Shown here piece after piece: positions 45,346-57,651 of a stretch of 64,000 bases of DNA. Source of the stretch: Cryptomeria japonica (lineage: Eukaryota; Streptophyta; Pinopsida; Cupressales; Cupressaceae); the NCBI RefSeq assembly GCF_030272615.1, contig NC_081405.1:474082008-474146007 (forward strand). Reading direction: 5' to 3'. The first letter of the stretch is position 1. Every line of letters starts with the position of its first letter. The notes beneath the pieces are model-generated. The model was not told the origin of the DNA. It saw only the letters and a list, made by a program, of their open reading frames with translations, and did not search any database. Both the position numbers and the translations under genes were made by a program.

Positions 45346-46587
45346 TTAATTGACTTCATGTAGGGATACAACCCATAACTTACCTCTAAGATACTCAAAA
45401 GTAGCCTTAGGTAAAGGTTTATTAAAGATATCCACTAGTTGTTCCTTAGTAGATACATGCTCCAATGACACATCTTTACTCTGCACTTTCTCTCTTAAGA
45501 AATGATACTTTAGCTCAATATGTTTGGTTCTAGCATGCAACATCAAGTTCTTAGAAATGTTTATTGCACTGGTGTTATCACAAAAAAATCCTTACCAGTT
45601 CTATAATCTTCAACTTGAAACCTTCCAGAATGTGTTTCATCTAGATTGCTTGGGTACAATTCATATATGTTGCAACATATTCAGCTTCTGCAGTTGACTA
45701 TGATATACAACTTTATAGACTTTCAAATCAAATTTATCTGTATATGGATACCATAATCCATAATCAATTGTGCCTTTTAGATATTTGAAAATTCTTTTAG
45801 TTACTACCATATGTGTCTCCTTAGGGCTTTACTGAAATCTAGCAACTAATCCTACTACATGAGCAATGTCTGGTCTATTATGGACAATATAATGTAGTTT
45901 ACTGATCATTGACCTGTGCTTATTTTCATTGACTGATGCAAAATCATCCTCCTTAGATAGTTTACGGCCTGTAACCATTGGTGTTCCAACTAGTTTACAG
46001 TCTCCCATTCTAAATGTCTTCAATACTTTTTTCACATACTTGGACTGTGTGATGAAAATACCTTTCTTCATCTATTGAATTTGCAGACCTATGAAGAATT
46101 GTATTTCACCTACCAATGACATCTCAAACTCATTCTTCATTTCACTGGCAAAGTCATTCTGCATATCATCATTTCCTCCAAAAGTGATATCATCCACAAA
46201 TACCTCACTAACCAGTATCTTATCTCTTTCAATCTTGAGATATATATTGTTGTCTTCATTGGTTCTTTGAAAACCAATCTTCACTAAGTGAGAATGTAAT
46301 CTTTCATACCATACCCTAGGTTCTTGCTTCAAACCATATAGTGCATTGTGTAGTTTGCACACCATATCCTTTGCTTCAGTCAAAGGATAACCATCTGGTT
46401 GTTCAATGTAGACTTCCTCTTCCAATATTCCATTTAGAAATGTTGACTTCACATCCATCTGATATACTTTGAATCCTTTGTATGATGCAAATGCAAGTAG
46501 AGTCCAAACTCCTTCCAATCTTGCAACCGGTGCAAATGTCTTACCATAGCCTTCACCTTCTTCTTGTGCATATCCTTTGCATACCAA
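45346..46587 (-). pseudogene. Copia B: reverse transcriptase and deleted RNase H
   Basis: RT is largely open (46,072-46,587): [31 protein letters not shown] and the catalytic VFVDDITFGG, all in one frame with the linker at 46,849. RT continues as FITQSKYVKKVLKTF to 45,829. RNase H has lost about 100 bp near 45,713: in C the words TDADWAGN and STTGGAIFLG lie there, while in B the DNA passes directly from the KVY region to the SQST-like region. The C-terminal part (ARTKHIELKYHFLREKVQ, then LPKATFEYLRGKL) is open to the natural stop at 45,346. Confidence 0.87.
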
Positions 46588-47543
46588 TCTGGCTTTATTT
46601 ATGACTACTACTCCATCTTCATTCAGTTTATTTCTGAATACCCATTTCGTACCTATTACATTCTTGTTCTCTAGTCTGGGTACTAGTGTCCATGTATTGT
46701 TCTTTTCAATCTAGTCAAGTTCTTCTTCTATAGCCTTTATCTACTAATCATCTACAAAAGCTTCCTTTGTTTTTCTAGGCTCAATAGTGGAGATCATACA
46801 AGAATTCTCTCTTATCCTTCTTCTAGTTAACACACTAGCATCTTTATCTCAAATAATATGATCAAGATTATGATTGAGTCTAACATACCTTGGAATAATA
46901 TGGTCATGGTCTTCAGGTTCTTCCTCTTCACTTTCTTCATCTTCTGCAAAATCTACTTGTTTTGGTTGAACTGGTGCTGCAGTATTCATTTCACCAACTT
47001 CTGGCTTCATCGGTTCTGGTTCCAAAACCAAAATGTAAGGTTCATCTTCCTCCTTCTCCTTACTGATTTCTCTTGAATTTTCAAGAAACTCATCCACTCA
47101 GACATTAGCACTTTTAATGAACTTCTTTGTCTGGTTGTTGTAACATTTGTAGGCTTTTATCTTGGTGGAGTAACCAAGAAATATGCCTTCATCACTCTTA
47201 GCATCAAACTTACCAACATAGTCATCTCTCTTGATAAAGCATCTGCTACCAAAAATCTTAAAGTAATTGACATTAGGTGATCTACCATACCAGTATTCAT
47301 AAGGAGTTTTATCCTTACCTCTTTTAACCAGTATCCGATTCATTGTGTAGATAGTTGTGCTGACAACTTCTCTCTAGAATGTCTTAGCTACACCTCCTTG
47401 AATTAGCATAGTCCTAGCAGCTTCAAAAACTGACTGGTTATTCCTTCCTGCAATAAAATTCTATTGTAGTGTCCTAGGTGTAGAAACGTGTCTCTTAATT
47501 CCATTGTCTTCACAGTATCTAGTGAATTCCTCTTAAGTAAATT
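46588..47543 (-). pseudogene. Copia B: integrase C-terminal half and acidic linker
   Basis: It reads PYEYWYGRSPNVNYFKIFGSRCF and EGIFLGYSTKIKAYKCYNN, the integrase C-terminal words, then an acidic linker (EDEESEEEEPEDHDHI) before RT. The end at 47,543 is the insertion point of Gypsy G. The DNA beyond (60,591 onward) continues the same protein with GGEF, so the break falls just after the second catalytic Asp. Several stops lie between 47,344 and 47,543. Confidence 0.85.
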
Positions 47544-48045
47544 TGTCATGCCCAAAATTTAGGGCAAGAATGGGACAATTTTTTTTTTAAATCACAACTT
47601 AAAACATTAATTTGACAAAATACTATAACATGTTTTGTCTTAACTATGTTTAGAGTAACTTTATCTACTAGCTCGAGTAATCGAAATAGTTAAAATTAAA
47701 TGCAGAATTCTAATTGAATAGTTTTATTGTCGCATCGCTCTTAACCAATAATTAAATCAATTAATTAACGTAGAAAAAGATTAATCTCCAATATCCATTC
47801 ATTGTTCTTAGGATCTAATTAAACTAGTCCTAGCACTTAGTTTTATAAGTGTCTTTATTTTACTTAACAATAAATAAATAGAAGATTAAACTAAATCAAT
47901 TAAAGGGTTGATTATATTCGCAAATGAATATTCTTCTATATATATATATACACACTTCATTATGTTTTCACAAAATGAAAACCCTAATTTCTTTATTATA
48001 AAAGAATCCTTTTATATTTTTTAAAACTCATTCCATTTTATACTA

Positions 48046-48068
48046 CCCTAGCCCTACCCGGGCTAGGG
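48046..48068. repeat. Perfect palindrome in the left LTR of G
   Basis: Arms CCCTAGCCC and GGGCTAGGG are separated by TACCC; the same 23 bases occur at 57,213-57,235 in the right LTR. It ends the AT-rich part of the LTR and precedes the GC-rich hairpin block. A telomere-like GCTAGGGTTT word is included. Confidence 0.85.
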
Positions 48069-48149
48069 TTTTTTTAATTTATTTTTTCTGTGCAGGGCGG
48101 ACATGGTAGAAGTGGTTGCGATTTTTTTGTTTGAGGCAGTGGGGTTACC

Positions 48150-48345
48150 GGGTGCCGCCCACTGTGTGACAACAAAGTGGTGGCGCAGGCACCGCCCACT
48201 GTGTGCCCACACAGTGGTGGCGCAGGGCGCCGTCCCACTGTGTGTCCACACAGTGGTGGAGCTTCGGCACCGCCCACTGTGTGTTCACAAAGTGGCGGCC
48301 CGCAGGCCACCCACTGTGTGCTCACATAGTGGGATTCGCTGCCCC
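48150..48345. repeat. Hairpin minisatellite, about 5 units (left LTR of G)
   Basis: Units of about 40-46 bp carry the inverted core CCACTGTGTG...CACACAGTGG (loop 1-3 bases), separated by GC-rich spacers such as GGCGCAGGGCGCCG. Each unit can fold into an almost perfect hairpin. The ORFs across it (His/Thr/Val/Gly repeats) are artefacts. Confidence 0.9.
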
Positions 48346-51300
48346 CCTGAAACCCTGAATTTTTATTTTTTTGGAAGTTTTAATATCTTTTTTTTGTTGT
48401 TGTTTATTTAAATGAAATAAATTTGTATTTATATATAAGTATTTGTGTATATATATATATATATTAAACAACAAGTTTATTTATTTAACTTTAAGAAATG
48501 AATTTTCATTTATGCATTTATGCATGCATATATATATTTATATATACATACAATAATATTAAATCTAGGGCAATTTCTTTTCATGCAATTATTTTTATTC
48601 CGAACAATTAATACAAATTAAATATTTTCTCCAATTTGATCATTTTATTTATTTCCCTTTTTTTTTATTAATATCCTAGTTGCCAAGTAGAAATAGTTAG
48701 GATATTTAAATATTGATTTACTTTTAGCAAAATATAAAAAGTATAATTAAATCACTTAGAATAGCAATGCTAGAATTTTTATTTATTTCTTTTAATCTAT
48801 TTAACTATAGATTTTATTTTCTGTACATAAACAAATGACAATATTTAATAATTCTAAGAGCAACTATATAAATGACAAAATTTAATAAATTTAATAGCAG
48901 CTAGATAAATCTAGAGTAAAATAAAACTTAAGAAAAGACTATAATAAATTTTGATTGTTATTTTCTGCAATGAACAAAATGACAGATTTAAATAAAACTA
49001 AATATGGCATTTCCATGTATAGATCTAACCTTTAGATTTTATTTTATTTCCCAACCTACAACATGTAGGTAGATCTATTCCATTCCTCTCCTATTATCTT
49101 GATTTTAAATGCATAAAGGGAATGAATACATTTCTTTCTTTTCAAAACATCCTATACACAACAAATATTTATCTCAAAACTTTAGGAAATTAAAACCAGA
49201 AATAATCATTTCTTTTCTGCAATATAACATAAATAAATATTACATATCTTTAAAACATATTCACAAGTCTTTATTGTCACTCTACAAATGGATCTCTCAT
49301 TATTAATAAATGAGGACTTTTAAATTAAATAACAAATATATTTCCAAATGGATTTCTGCAACAAATAACTCCATCGAATTTCCACTTGTCCTAATTCTTT
49401 CCTTTCAACGACCTACAAATAATCAAAGGATATGACTATGGAGTGCTCACCTCCCAGCCTAGGCTAACTAGTAGCCACCCCCGAGCTTGGAGAACCACAC
49501 CCTAGAGAGGATTACACACATGCAAACATAGTAAACAAGGGGAAAATAAACACAACACATTTCCCAACCCAGGGTTACACTACACCACACATTGTGATGT
49601 CTTTTCAAGGGTGGTAGTGGACCAAGTACCCTGAGGAGACAGCAAGTATGGTAAAACATATAGCCACCTCATGGCACACCAAATACATCATAAGTATAAC
49701 AACCCCACATTCCTTATGCCCCCCAAGGCATTCATGCCTTACTCCCCTCCTTATGACCCCCAAATGCATAAACAAGCCATGTAGCAAGGGTCACACAAAA
49801 TCCCTTGTGATCACTCTCATAATGAGAGTCTCTCACTTGAGGGCTATCACTTCTACCACCCACAAGACCATCCTCTCTCCCAAGAGTAGGAGGCCTTGAT
49901 TACTCCCAAAGCACATAAAATGCCATACAAAAGTAAAACATAAAACACAATAATTTTCCAAGGGAGAACATGCAAGAGAACTAGACTTTTTACACAAGAT
50001 ATTCTTTCAATATAACATTCAATATGAAAACACATTACAAGTAAGGTGAAACCAACCTTCAACTGCCCAAGGGTATGCTAGTTTTGTTGAGGATGAGCAG
50101 CCAAATTCCACAAGTCTTTCCTTTCTATACTTAGCCAAATTCTTAATTCAAAATCTATCTTTTTCCTTTCAAAATTCCTTGTCTCAAAAAATGGAGAGTG
50201 GGTGATTACCCACAAAATCTCTCATTCTTTCTTAAGAAGACCCTAGTGACAGTTCCCACAAGTTTCTAAAACTGAAAAGGAAAGCTAAGACAAAATGGGA
50301 AAGGGATCTCACATGCAAAAGGAAAGTTTATAAATTAGATGATCCTTCTAATTTCAATTTTCTCACAACTTAGAAAAGTAACTTTTTAAGGTGTCAAAAA
50401 GGTCACATGAGAGTTGGTACATGCTTAAAATTACTCCTAGCCCTTAGGTATACCTCATGGGCTTTAGGAAACCCTATTAAACTACCCCTAGGTGTCCATT
50501 TAACCCTTTTTAAACCCATCTGAAGTTAATATTCGGGTCAAACTTAAGTTGACCAACCCAAAGATTCTTTACCCAAGGCATTTATGGAATCATATTAAAT
50601 TAATTGAAAAAACTATAGTTAAACAACTCCCTCCAAGAGACATTTAAAAAAGTCAAACATAAATCAAAACATGTGTCAAGTGACACAAAGAAAATACTTT
50701 TACAAAATTATACATGAAATCTTGTCTCTTGTTGGATTTACACAAATAAACAAAAATTCAATTTAATGTTCATGCAACAATCACTTTCACAAATAAAATA
50801 CGATACAAACGGGGTGCTGTCTCTCCAAATAGACAAACCCTGGTTTTACAAACGCACATAGGTCTAGGTTTGGTTCTCCATAATATTTCCATGGTCACAT
50901 GGATAATTTTCTTGTGCATCTTAATTACACATTAGTAATTTCAAATACCCTCATATTAATGTAAAACACATGATTAAGAATACACATCAAACACTCTGCA
51001 TACAATATACATTAAATCAATACATCTTGCATCCAAATAACTCAACATAAGCAATTATCATAGTTCTCATAATTTTGATCCATATAAAACATGCATCCTA
51101 TTTCTATCATCATAAGAAAGTCCTGCAAATCCATAAATGACATACATCATCTCAAATTTATCTTATTCTAGAATCCTATAGAGTTCTATAATATAAAGCA
51201 TATAAATGAAGCATCAACATATAGCAATGTTATCCAAAACATGGAATAATATAAGTTCTAAATCCTTAATGCATAAAAACAAAGCATCCATAAGAGTCTC

Positions 51301-51349
51301 AACATAAAAATCATTGAACTACTAGACCAAGTTGGGGTAGGGCCTCACA

Positions 51350-51361
51350 CCCTCCCCCTCT
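51350..51361 (-). other. Polypurine tract of element G
   Basis: On the - strand it reads AGAGGGGGAGGG, directly before the left LTR. The TAG stop of gag-pol (51,360-51,362) overlaps its first bases. Confidence 0.9.
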
Positions 51362-52805
51362 AGGCATGAAATTCCTCCTGGAGCTCATCAAAAAGATGGG
51401 GGTACTCTGATCTCATATGTGTTGCATCCTCCCATGAAGCCGTAACCTCATCATAGAAATCCCACTGGACCCTAACCTGGTCCAGCTCTTGACCTCAAAG
51501 GGCTAGCATCCAGCATGCCAAAATGCGAATGGGCTCCAAAGCTAGCTGCCCGTCTGACTCCACCCACAAGGCATCCCAATCTAAAATATGAGACTCATCA
51601 TAGATATATTTCCTCAAAACTAATACATGAAACATATCGTGGATGCGTGGCAGGCTAGGTGGCAATGCTAAACAGTAGGCAACTAGTCCTATCCTCTTAA
51701 GGATCTCAAATGGTCCTAAAAAGTGAGCTACGAGCTTAGAACCCTTTCCATAATGGATTGGACTCTTATGCGGTCACACTCTCAAGAAAACTCTGTCTCC
51801 AACCAAGTAGCAACGATCTATCCTCTTCACATCTGCATATTTTTTCTATCTATCTTGTACCTCTCTAAGACACTACCTAATCAAATCCACTTGCTATTCC
51901 ATATCCCGAACTATCTCAAGACCAATAGCAACTCTGTCCTCTATGCAGTCCCAACTCAACGGTGTCCTACAAGGCCTGTCGTATAATGCCTGATAGGGTG
52001 GCATCCCCAAAGAAGTGTGATAGCCATTGTTATAGGAAAACTCCACTAAGGGAAGGTACTCTTCCCATCTAGTCTGATGATCCATGACGTACATGCGAAG
52101 CATATCCTCTAACACCTAGTTAACCCTCTATGTCTGACCATCCTTTTTCGGATGATAGGTTGTACTAAAATTGAGCTTAGTGCCCATAGCTACCTATAAT
52201 GCCTTCCAAAAGGAAGAAGTGAAGAGGGAATCCCTATCAGAAATAATCTTGCGTGGAATGCCATGAAGTCTGACAATGTCTCGCAAGAACACCTGTGCTA
52301 CTACTGGTGATGTGAAGGTAGTACAAACTGGTGAAAAGTGGGCCACTTTGGTCAACTTGTCAACTGTCACCAAGATGGCATCATGGTGATGAGAAGACAT
52401 AGGAAGACCAATGATGAAATCCATGGATATAGTATCCCACTTCCACTCTTGTATAGCATGAGACTAGAGAAACCCACCTGGATGGCGGTGCTCTACCTTG
52501 ACTCTCTGACACTCAAGACATCGGATGACTAACTCAGCAATGAGCTACCACATTCTTGGCCAATGATATAACTGTCTCAAGTCAACATGCATCTTCTTAA
52601 CTCTAGGATGTTCTGCATAAGGAGCTCTATGAGCCTCTGTGACAATGAGCTCTCGTAATTCCCTGGAAGAAGGTGCATAGATTTTCCCTCTATGGCGTAA
52701 TAGTCCATCAGACTCCAAAGAATAATCCACATATTTCCCTTCTAGAGTAACCTAAGATCGTATCACCTGAAAAACCTCTAGATACCATCCGTCCTCTGGC
52801 AACTG
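51360..52805 (-). pseudogene. Element G: integrase and chromodomain-like tail
   Basis: The N-terminal zinc region has AHRAPYAEHPRVKKMH and CLECQRVK (HHCC pattern). The catalytic core has Asp in ISMDFIIGLP and Asp in ISDRDSLFTSSFW. The expected Glu of the DGQTERVN motif is replaced by a TAG, so the DDE triad is lost. The C-terminal part reads GPFEILKRIGLVAY and then a chromodomain-like end, VQWDFYDEVTASWEDATHMR followed by SEYPHLF. Chromodomains direct integration to chromatin with particular histone marks. About a dozen stops interrupt the frame, nearly all TAG. Confidence 0.85.
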
Positions 52806-54296
52806 CTACAGTATACAGTCTCTCAAATCCGTGCCCATAGATATGGTGTATACCTCATGGCATCTCCTGCTCAATCCATCTGTAACTACATTTTCCTTCT
52901 CTTTGATGTAGTGAATGTCAAAATCATATTCACACAAAAACTCCATCCATCTCCTCTGTCGTGCACTAAGGTTTGGCTGAGTGAATATGTACTGAAGACT
53001 TTGATGGTCTAAATGTAGCTCAAAATGATGACCTAAAAGGAAGTGTCTCCACCTCACAAGTGCATGCACTACTGCTGCAAGCTCAAGGTCATGAGTAGGG
53101 TAATTAAGCTCATGGGTCTTAAGTTTCCTAGACTCAAAAGCTATAACCCTACCATCCTGCATAAGGACCACTACTAAACCCTCTAGGGAAGCATCTGTAC
53201 AAACCATGAAGTTAGCTAAGGGATCTGGTACTACAAGGATAGGTGCACTAGTAAGTGCCCTTTTGCATTCCTCAAAGGCCCTCTTGCACTTCTCTGTCCA
53301 CTCAAATTTCTTTCCTTTACGCTGAAGAGAAGTAATAGGATGTGCGACTCTAGAGAACCCCTCAACAAAATGTCGGTAATAGCCTACTAAGCCCATGAAG
53401 CTCCTGACCTTTGTCACACTGGTTGGCACTGGCCAATCTATAATAGCTCTAATCTTTGATGGGTCAACTGAGATCCCATCACCAGAAATAATGTGCCCAA
53501 GGTACTTGACCTCTGAATGAAAGAAAGCACACTTCGACAAACTGCCATACAACCGATTGTCCCGCAAACACTGCAATACCTATTTTAGGTGCTCCTCATG
53601 TTCCTTCTCATTTTGAGAATATATCAATATATCATCAAAGAACACAATCACAAAATGGTCCAAAAATGTGCAGAATACCCCATTCATGAGGCTCATGAAA
53701 ATAGTTGGAGCATTAGGAAGACCGAATGGAACCACGGTGAACTCATAGTGGCCATATCTAGTGCGAAATGCGGTCTTATGGATATCACTTTCCACTATTC
53801 TCAGCTGATGGTATCCTGACTTTAGATCAATTTTAGAAAAGACTTTGGCAACCTAAAGTTGGTCAAATAAATCATCGATTCTAGGTAATGGATATCGATT
53901 CTTGATAGTTACTTTGTTCAACTGACGATAATCCATGCATAATCAGAGAGATCCGTCTTTCTTCTTTACAAAGATGACTAGTGCACCCCATGGGGATACA
54001 CTAGGATGAATGTGACCCTTTTATAGTAGTTCCTCAAGCTTCATCTTGAGCTCATTAAGCTCATTTGTGGTCATCCTATAAGGTGCTCTGGAAACTGGCT
54101 TAGCTCCTGGTACAAGGTCTATATGAAAGTTAATCTCTCTACGAGGCAGCATTCCAGGTAGTTCCAAAGGAAACACGTCTGAATATCCCTTAAGCATAGG
54201 ATGGTCATCAATCGATGTTTCCTTTTCATCCTCTTCTCCTTTGTCACTAATAGTGATGGCAAAAAGATGACATCCCTTTCGCATGCTCCGCTTAAG
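52806..54296 (-). pseudogene. Element G: reverse transcriptase and RNase H
   Basis: RT (RVT_1 type) has [65 protein letters not shown] and the catalytic FFDDILIYS, where the usual residue before DD (Ile/Val) is Phe. RNase H follows with [26 protein letters not shown] and DHQSLQYIF, ending GLSRR. The whole stretch is in one frame with about six stops. RNase H and connection parts (52,806-53,576) form a 256-codon open segment, the longest in this element. It belongs to the Ty3 order RT-RNase H-integrase. Confidence 0.9.
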
Positions 54297-54799
54297 CTAC
54301 ATTGTGGAGATCATACAAAGGGACACAGGTCTCTGAATCTCGGCGATAACTATGGGCGAACCATGATCATCCTCACACTCAATCTTTTTCAGGCAATAAT
54401 CCACCTTAGCTCTATGGGCATAAAGCCAATCCATGCCAAGTATGATACCATAAGATTCAAGTGGTGTCACTCTAAGGTCTACTAAAGTGGTGGTCTTTCC
54501 AATCTGCAGCTGACATGCCCTAACCTCTGATTCCACTGACACTCTAGCCCCTGAAGATAACTCCACTTCCCAACTGGCACCCTGTCTAGTTGCCACTAGC
54601 CCTCAATGCTCCACAACCAATGGAGAAATAAAGGAGGCAGTAGCTTCTAAATCAAATAAAATAGATACATTATTACCTTGGATCATACCTGCAGCCTCAA
54701 TGACCATGGCTTGGTTCTCAGCCTGGCGGTTGTCAACCGCTGTGAATACTCTATGGGATCTGCCCATATCACCAACTATAGGCTTTGAAGCGGCCATCC
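54297..54799 (-). pseudogene. Element G: protease
   Basis: The retropepsin-like region has VSILFDLEATASFISP where VSILFDSGATASFISP is the family form, so the catalytic D[ST]G motif is now DLE (two transitions explain it). ILGMDWL near the end is the second conserved motif. A stop (TGA at about 54,603) lies after the active-site region. Cleavage of gag-pol is therefore impossible from this copy. Confidence 0.85.
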
Positions 54800-56114
54800 G
54801 CTAATTTCCTACCATCTGACCTTGAGGACAATCCCTCGCCATATGCCCCATGGCTCCACATGTGAAGCAAGCACCTCATGCCTGAAACTAGGTGCCCTGA
54901 GGCCTAGAGAAAGCCTGTCCTCCTGTCTTGCTAGATCCACTATACCCACCCCTGGAGGATTGCTGAGTCCTCACCGAAGTTGTGTAAGGATCCTAAGCTC
55001 TCTAATCTCACCTCTGACCCTAAGACTGCCACTGCTTGGGCTTTGTGCCCTGCTGATACTGTGGAGGTTTCTGCCTCTGGTTTTGTTGAGACTGTTGCAG
55101 AGGAGGGGGTTTGGAGAACCCCTATGAGTTTCTGTTATTTCCCTTCCAATGGGGTTTCTGAAATCCATATGTTTGGGGTGTAGGGTTTCATTCCCTAATA
55201 TCTTGTGGTCTGACCTGAATGTCCTCTGCTATCAGTGCTTTCTCCATGGCAACCCGAAGGCTCCCTGGAGAAGACATCCTCACTGGTCCTTCTATGCCGA
55301 CATTCAACCCTCTGATGAAATGGTTAACGAGAAGTTTCTTGTCCTTTAGATAGTCCACATATGGCAAGAGCTCAAAGAATTTTCTCTCGTACTGGGTCAC
55401 TAAGAGACCCTTCTACTAGAGGTCATGGAACTTGTCTATCCTACGTTGTCTGTAATGCTCTGACAAGTACCTCTCCCTAAACCTCTCTATGAAAATCTCC
55501 CATGTCAGAGTATCAGCAACCAAGCCACACTTGTATTCCTTCTGTCTCCACCATGTGGAGGCCATCCCTCTCAACAGATGGACTGCTACACATGCTTTTA
55601 GTTTCCTCTCGTAAGAGTGCAATGCAAAGTACCTATCAAGGATCAATAGCCAAGCCTCAGCTTCTACCCCGTCGGTAGATCCCCCAAAAGATGGTGGTTG
55701 AAGGCGCATAACCTCCCTGATAAGATCCCCTGGCTCCCGACAAGCTCTCTCATAATACACTGGCTCTGCCCTTGGAGGTGGTCCTGGTAGGTGCACAGAC
55801 TCTGACTCATTCCCACCCTGACTCTCTACAAGAATAGGAGGTGGACTCTTGCTCTATTCCCTATCAACTGATCTATGACTCCTTGAGTTCTGATTTCCAA
55901 CATGATGGTCCTCTGCTAGAAACCTATTCTGAACTATACCAATTAGGTTCTGAAGTGCTTCTAATATGTTTCGGTTTGGATCATTTGGCTATTCGGGAGG
56001 AGCCTCTAGGTTCTCTTCTAGAACCGATTCCTCCCTATCTACCTCTTCGTGTGCTATGTGTGCATGCCTAGGACCCCTTCCATGCTTGCGAGCTTGTTGC
56101 ATAGTTGGAGGCAT
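54800..56114 (-). pseudogene. Element G: gag
   Basis: It starts at the ATG at 56,114 (MPPTMQQARKHGRG), about 160 bp downstream of the PBS. The Retrotrans_gag region reads FGGSTDGVEAEAWLLILDRY and MASTWWRQKEY, then FRERYLSEHYRQRR. A Gln/Pro/Ser-rich low-complexity part follows, then an intact zinc knuckle CFTCGAMGHMARDC (CX2CX4HX4C). More than ten stops (mainly TAG) interrupt it, most in the Gln-rich stretch, as expected if CAG codons became TAG. The protein would form the particle and bind RNA. Confidence 0.87.
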
Positions 56115-56273
56115 CCTAAGAGAAAAATAAAATAAAATAAATTAAATAACTAATTTCTTTGGAAAAATATTTAATTAATTGTATTTAAATATCCTAGAAA
56201 ATCAATATAATAAAATTAATTAAATAATTAAAGCGAAACGTAATGGAGAAAGGTTCCTAGTGTTGGAAACCTT

Positions 56274-56285
56274 GCTCTGATACCA
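56274..56285 (-). other. Primer binding site of element G
   Basis: On the - strand it reads TGGTATCAGAGC, exactly complementary to initiator tRNA-Met, 3 bp inside the right (5') LTR. Confidence 0.95.
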
Positions 56286-57212
56286 AAATGTCATGCCAAA
56301 ATTTAGGGCAAGAACGGGACAATTTTTTTTTTTAAATCACAACTTAAAACGTTAATTTGATAAAATGGTATAACATGTTTTGTCTTAACTATGTTTAGAG
56401 TAACTTTATCTACTAGCTCGAGTAATCGAAATAGTTAAAATTAAATGCGGAATTCTAATTGAATAGTTTTATTGTCGCATTGCTCTTAACCAATAATTAA
56501 ATCAATTAATTAACGTAGAAAAAGATTAATCTCCAATATCCATTCATTGTTCTTAGGATCTAATTAAACTAGTCCTAGCACTTAGTTTTATAAGTGTCTT
56601 TATTTTACTTAACAATAAATAAATAGAAGATTAAACTAAATCAACTAAAGGGTCAATTATATTCGCAAATGAATATTCTTCTATAAGTTTAATCACATAC
56701 ACCTACGTCTAGGTGGGCTAAAATTTAATCCCTATAGTCAAATAATTTACTACAAAATTTAAGTTCCCTAACGTTTAATTTAATACATCTTAAATATTTA
56801 ATTTTGTAAATATTTAGCTTAATTTAAAACACCTCAACTATTTTATTTAAATTAATTATTACTTCATAAATTTTTAATTTAAAGCCTCTCAATCCATTTA
56901 ATTTAAATTAAATATTAACTTCATAAATATATAATTTAAAGAAACATCTCTATAAATATGTATAACCATACTCATAAATTTATTAAAACATTATAACCAC
57001 CTAGTTAAATATCCTTACTCCATTTTGATCTTTCCTTCAAAATTTAAAACCCTATGTATAAAAATATACATATATTATATTCTTATGAATATACATGTGA
57101 GTATATATATATATATACACTTCATTATGTTTTCACAAAATGAAAACCCTAATTTCTTTATTATAAAAGAAACCTTTTATATTTTTTTTTAAATTCATTC
57201 CATTTTATTCTA

Positions 57213-57235
57213 CCCTAGCCCTACCCGGGCTAGGG
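57213..57235. repeat. Perfect palindrome in the right LTR of G
   Basis: Same arms CCCTAGCCC/GGGCTAGGG as at 48,046-48,068, unchanged between the two LTRs. Confidence 0.85.
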
Positions 57236-57309
57236 TTTTATTTTTATTTTTTTTCTATGCAGGGCAGACATGGTAGAAGCAACGGCGATTTTTTTGTTTG
57301 AGGCGGTGG

Positions 57310-57455
57310 GGGTTCTGGGCGGCGCCCACTGTGTGACCACACAATGGTGGCGCGGGCGCCGCCCACACAGTGGTGGCGTGGGGCACCATCCCACTATGTG
57401 TCCACACAGTGGTGGCGCTTCGGCGCCGCCCACTGTGTGCACACACAGTGAGATT
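57310..57455. repeat. Hairpin minisatellite, about 4 units (right LTR of G)
   Basis: Counterpart of 48,150-48,345 with the same CCACTGTGTG...CACACAGTGG cores. One unit is partly deleted (CCGCCCACACAGTGG lacks the left arm), showing copy-number change between the LTRs. Confidence 0.88.
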
Positions 57456-57541
57456 TGGCCCCCCTGAAACCCTGATTTTTTTAATTTTTTTTTTCAATTT
57501 AAATATCTTTTTTTTTGTTTCTTATTTAAATGAAATAAATT

Positions 57542-57651
<110 letters not shown>

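Larger units (their letters stand above)
47544..51349 (-). repeat. 3' LTR of element G (left)
   Basis: It starts TGTCATGCCC and ends GGGCCTCACA on the + strand. Compared with the right LTR it lacks about 430 bp between CTTCTATA at 47,940 and the TATATACAC before the shared TTCATTATGTTTTCAC. It contains the hairpin minisatellite at 48,150-48,345. Short ORFs in it (49,109, 49,648, 49,853) recur in the right LTR and are not genes. Confidence 0.93.

Noticed and set aside
48046-48070. Interstitial telomere repeat
   Set aside because: Only one CTAGGGTTT-like word is present, as part of a palindrome, not a TTTAGGG array.
49109-50062. Several ORFs also present at 58,352-59,141
   Set aside because: Both sets are LTR sequence of element G; codon content and position give no sign of a gene.
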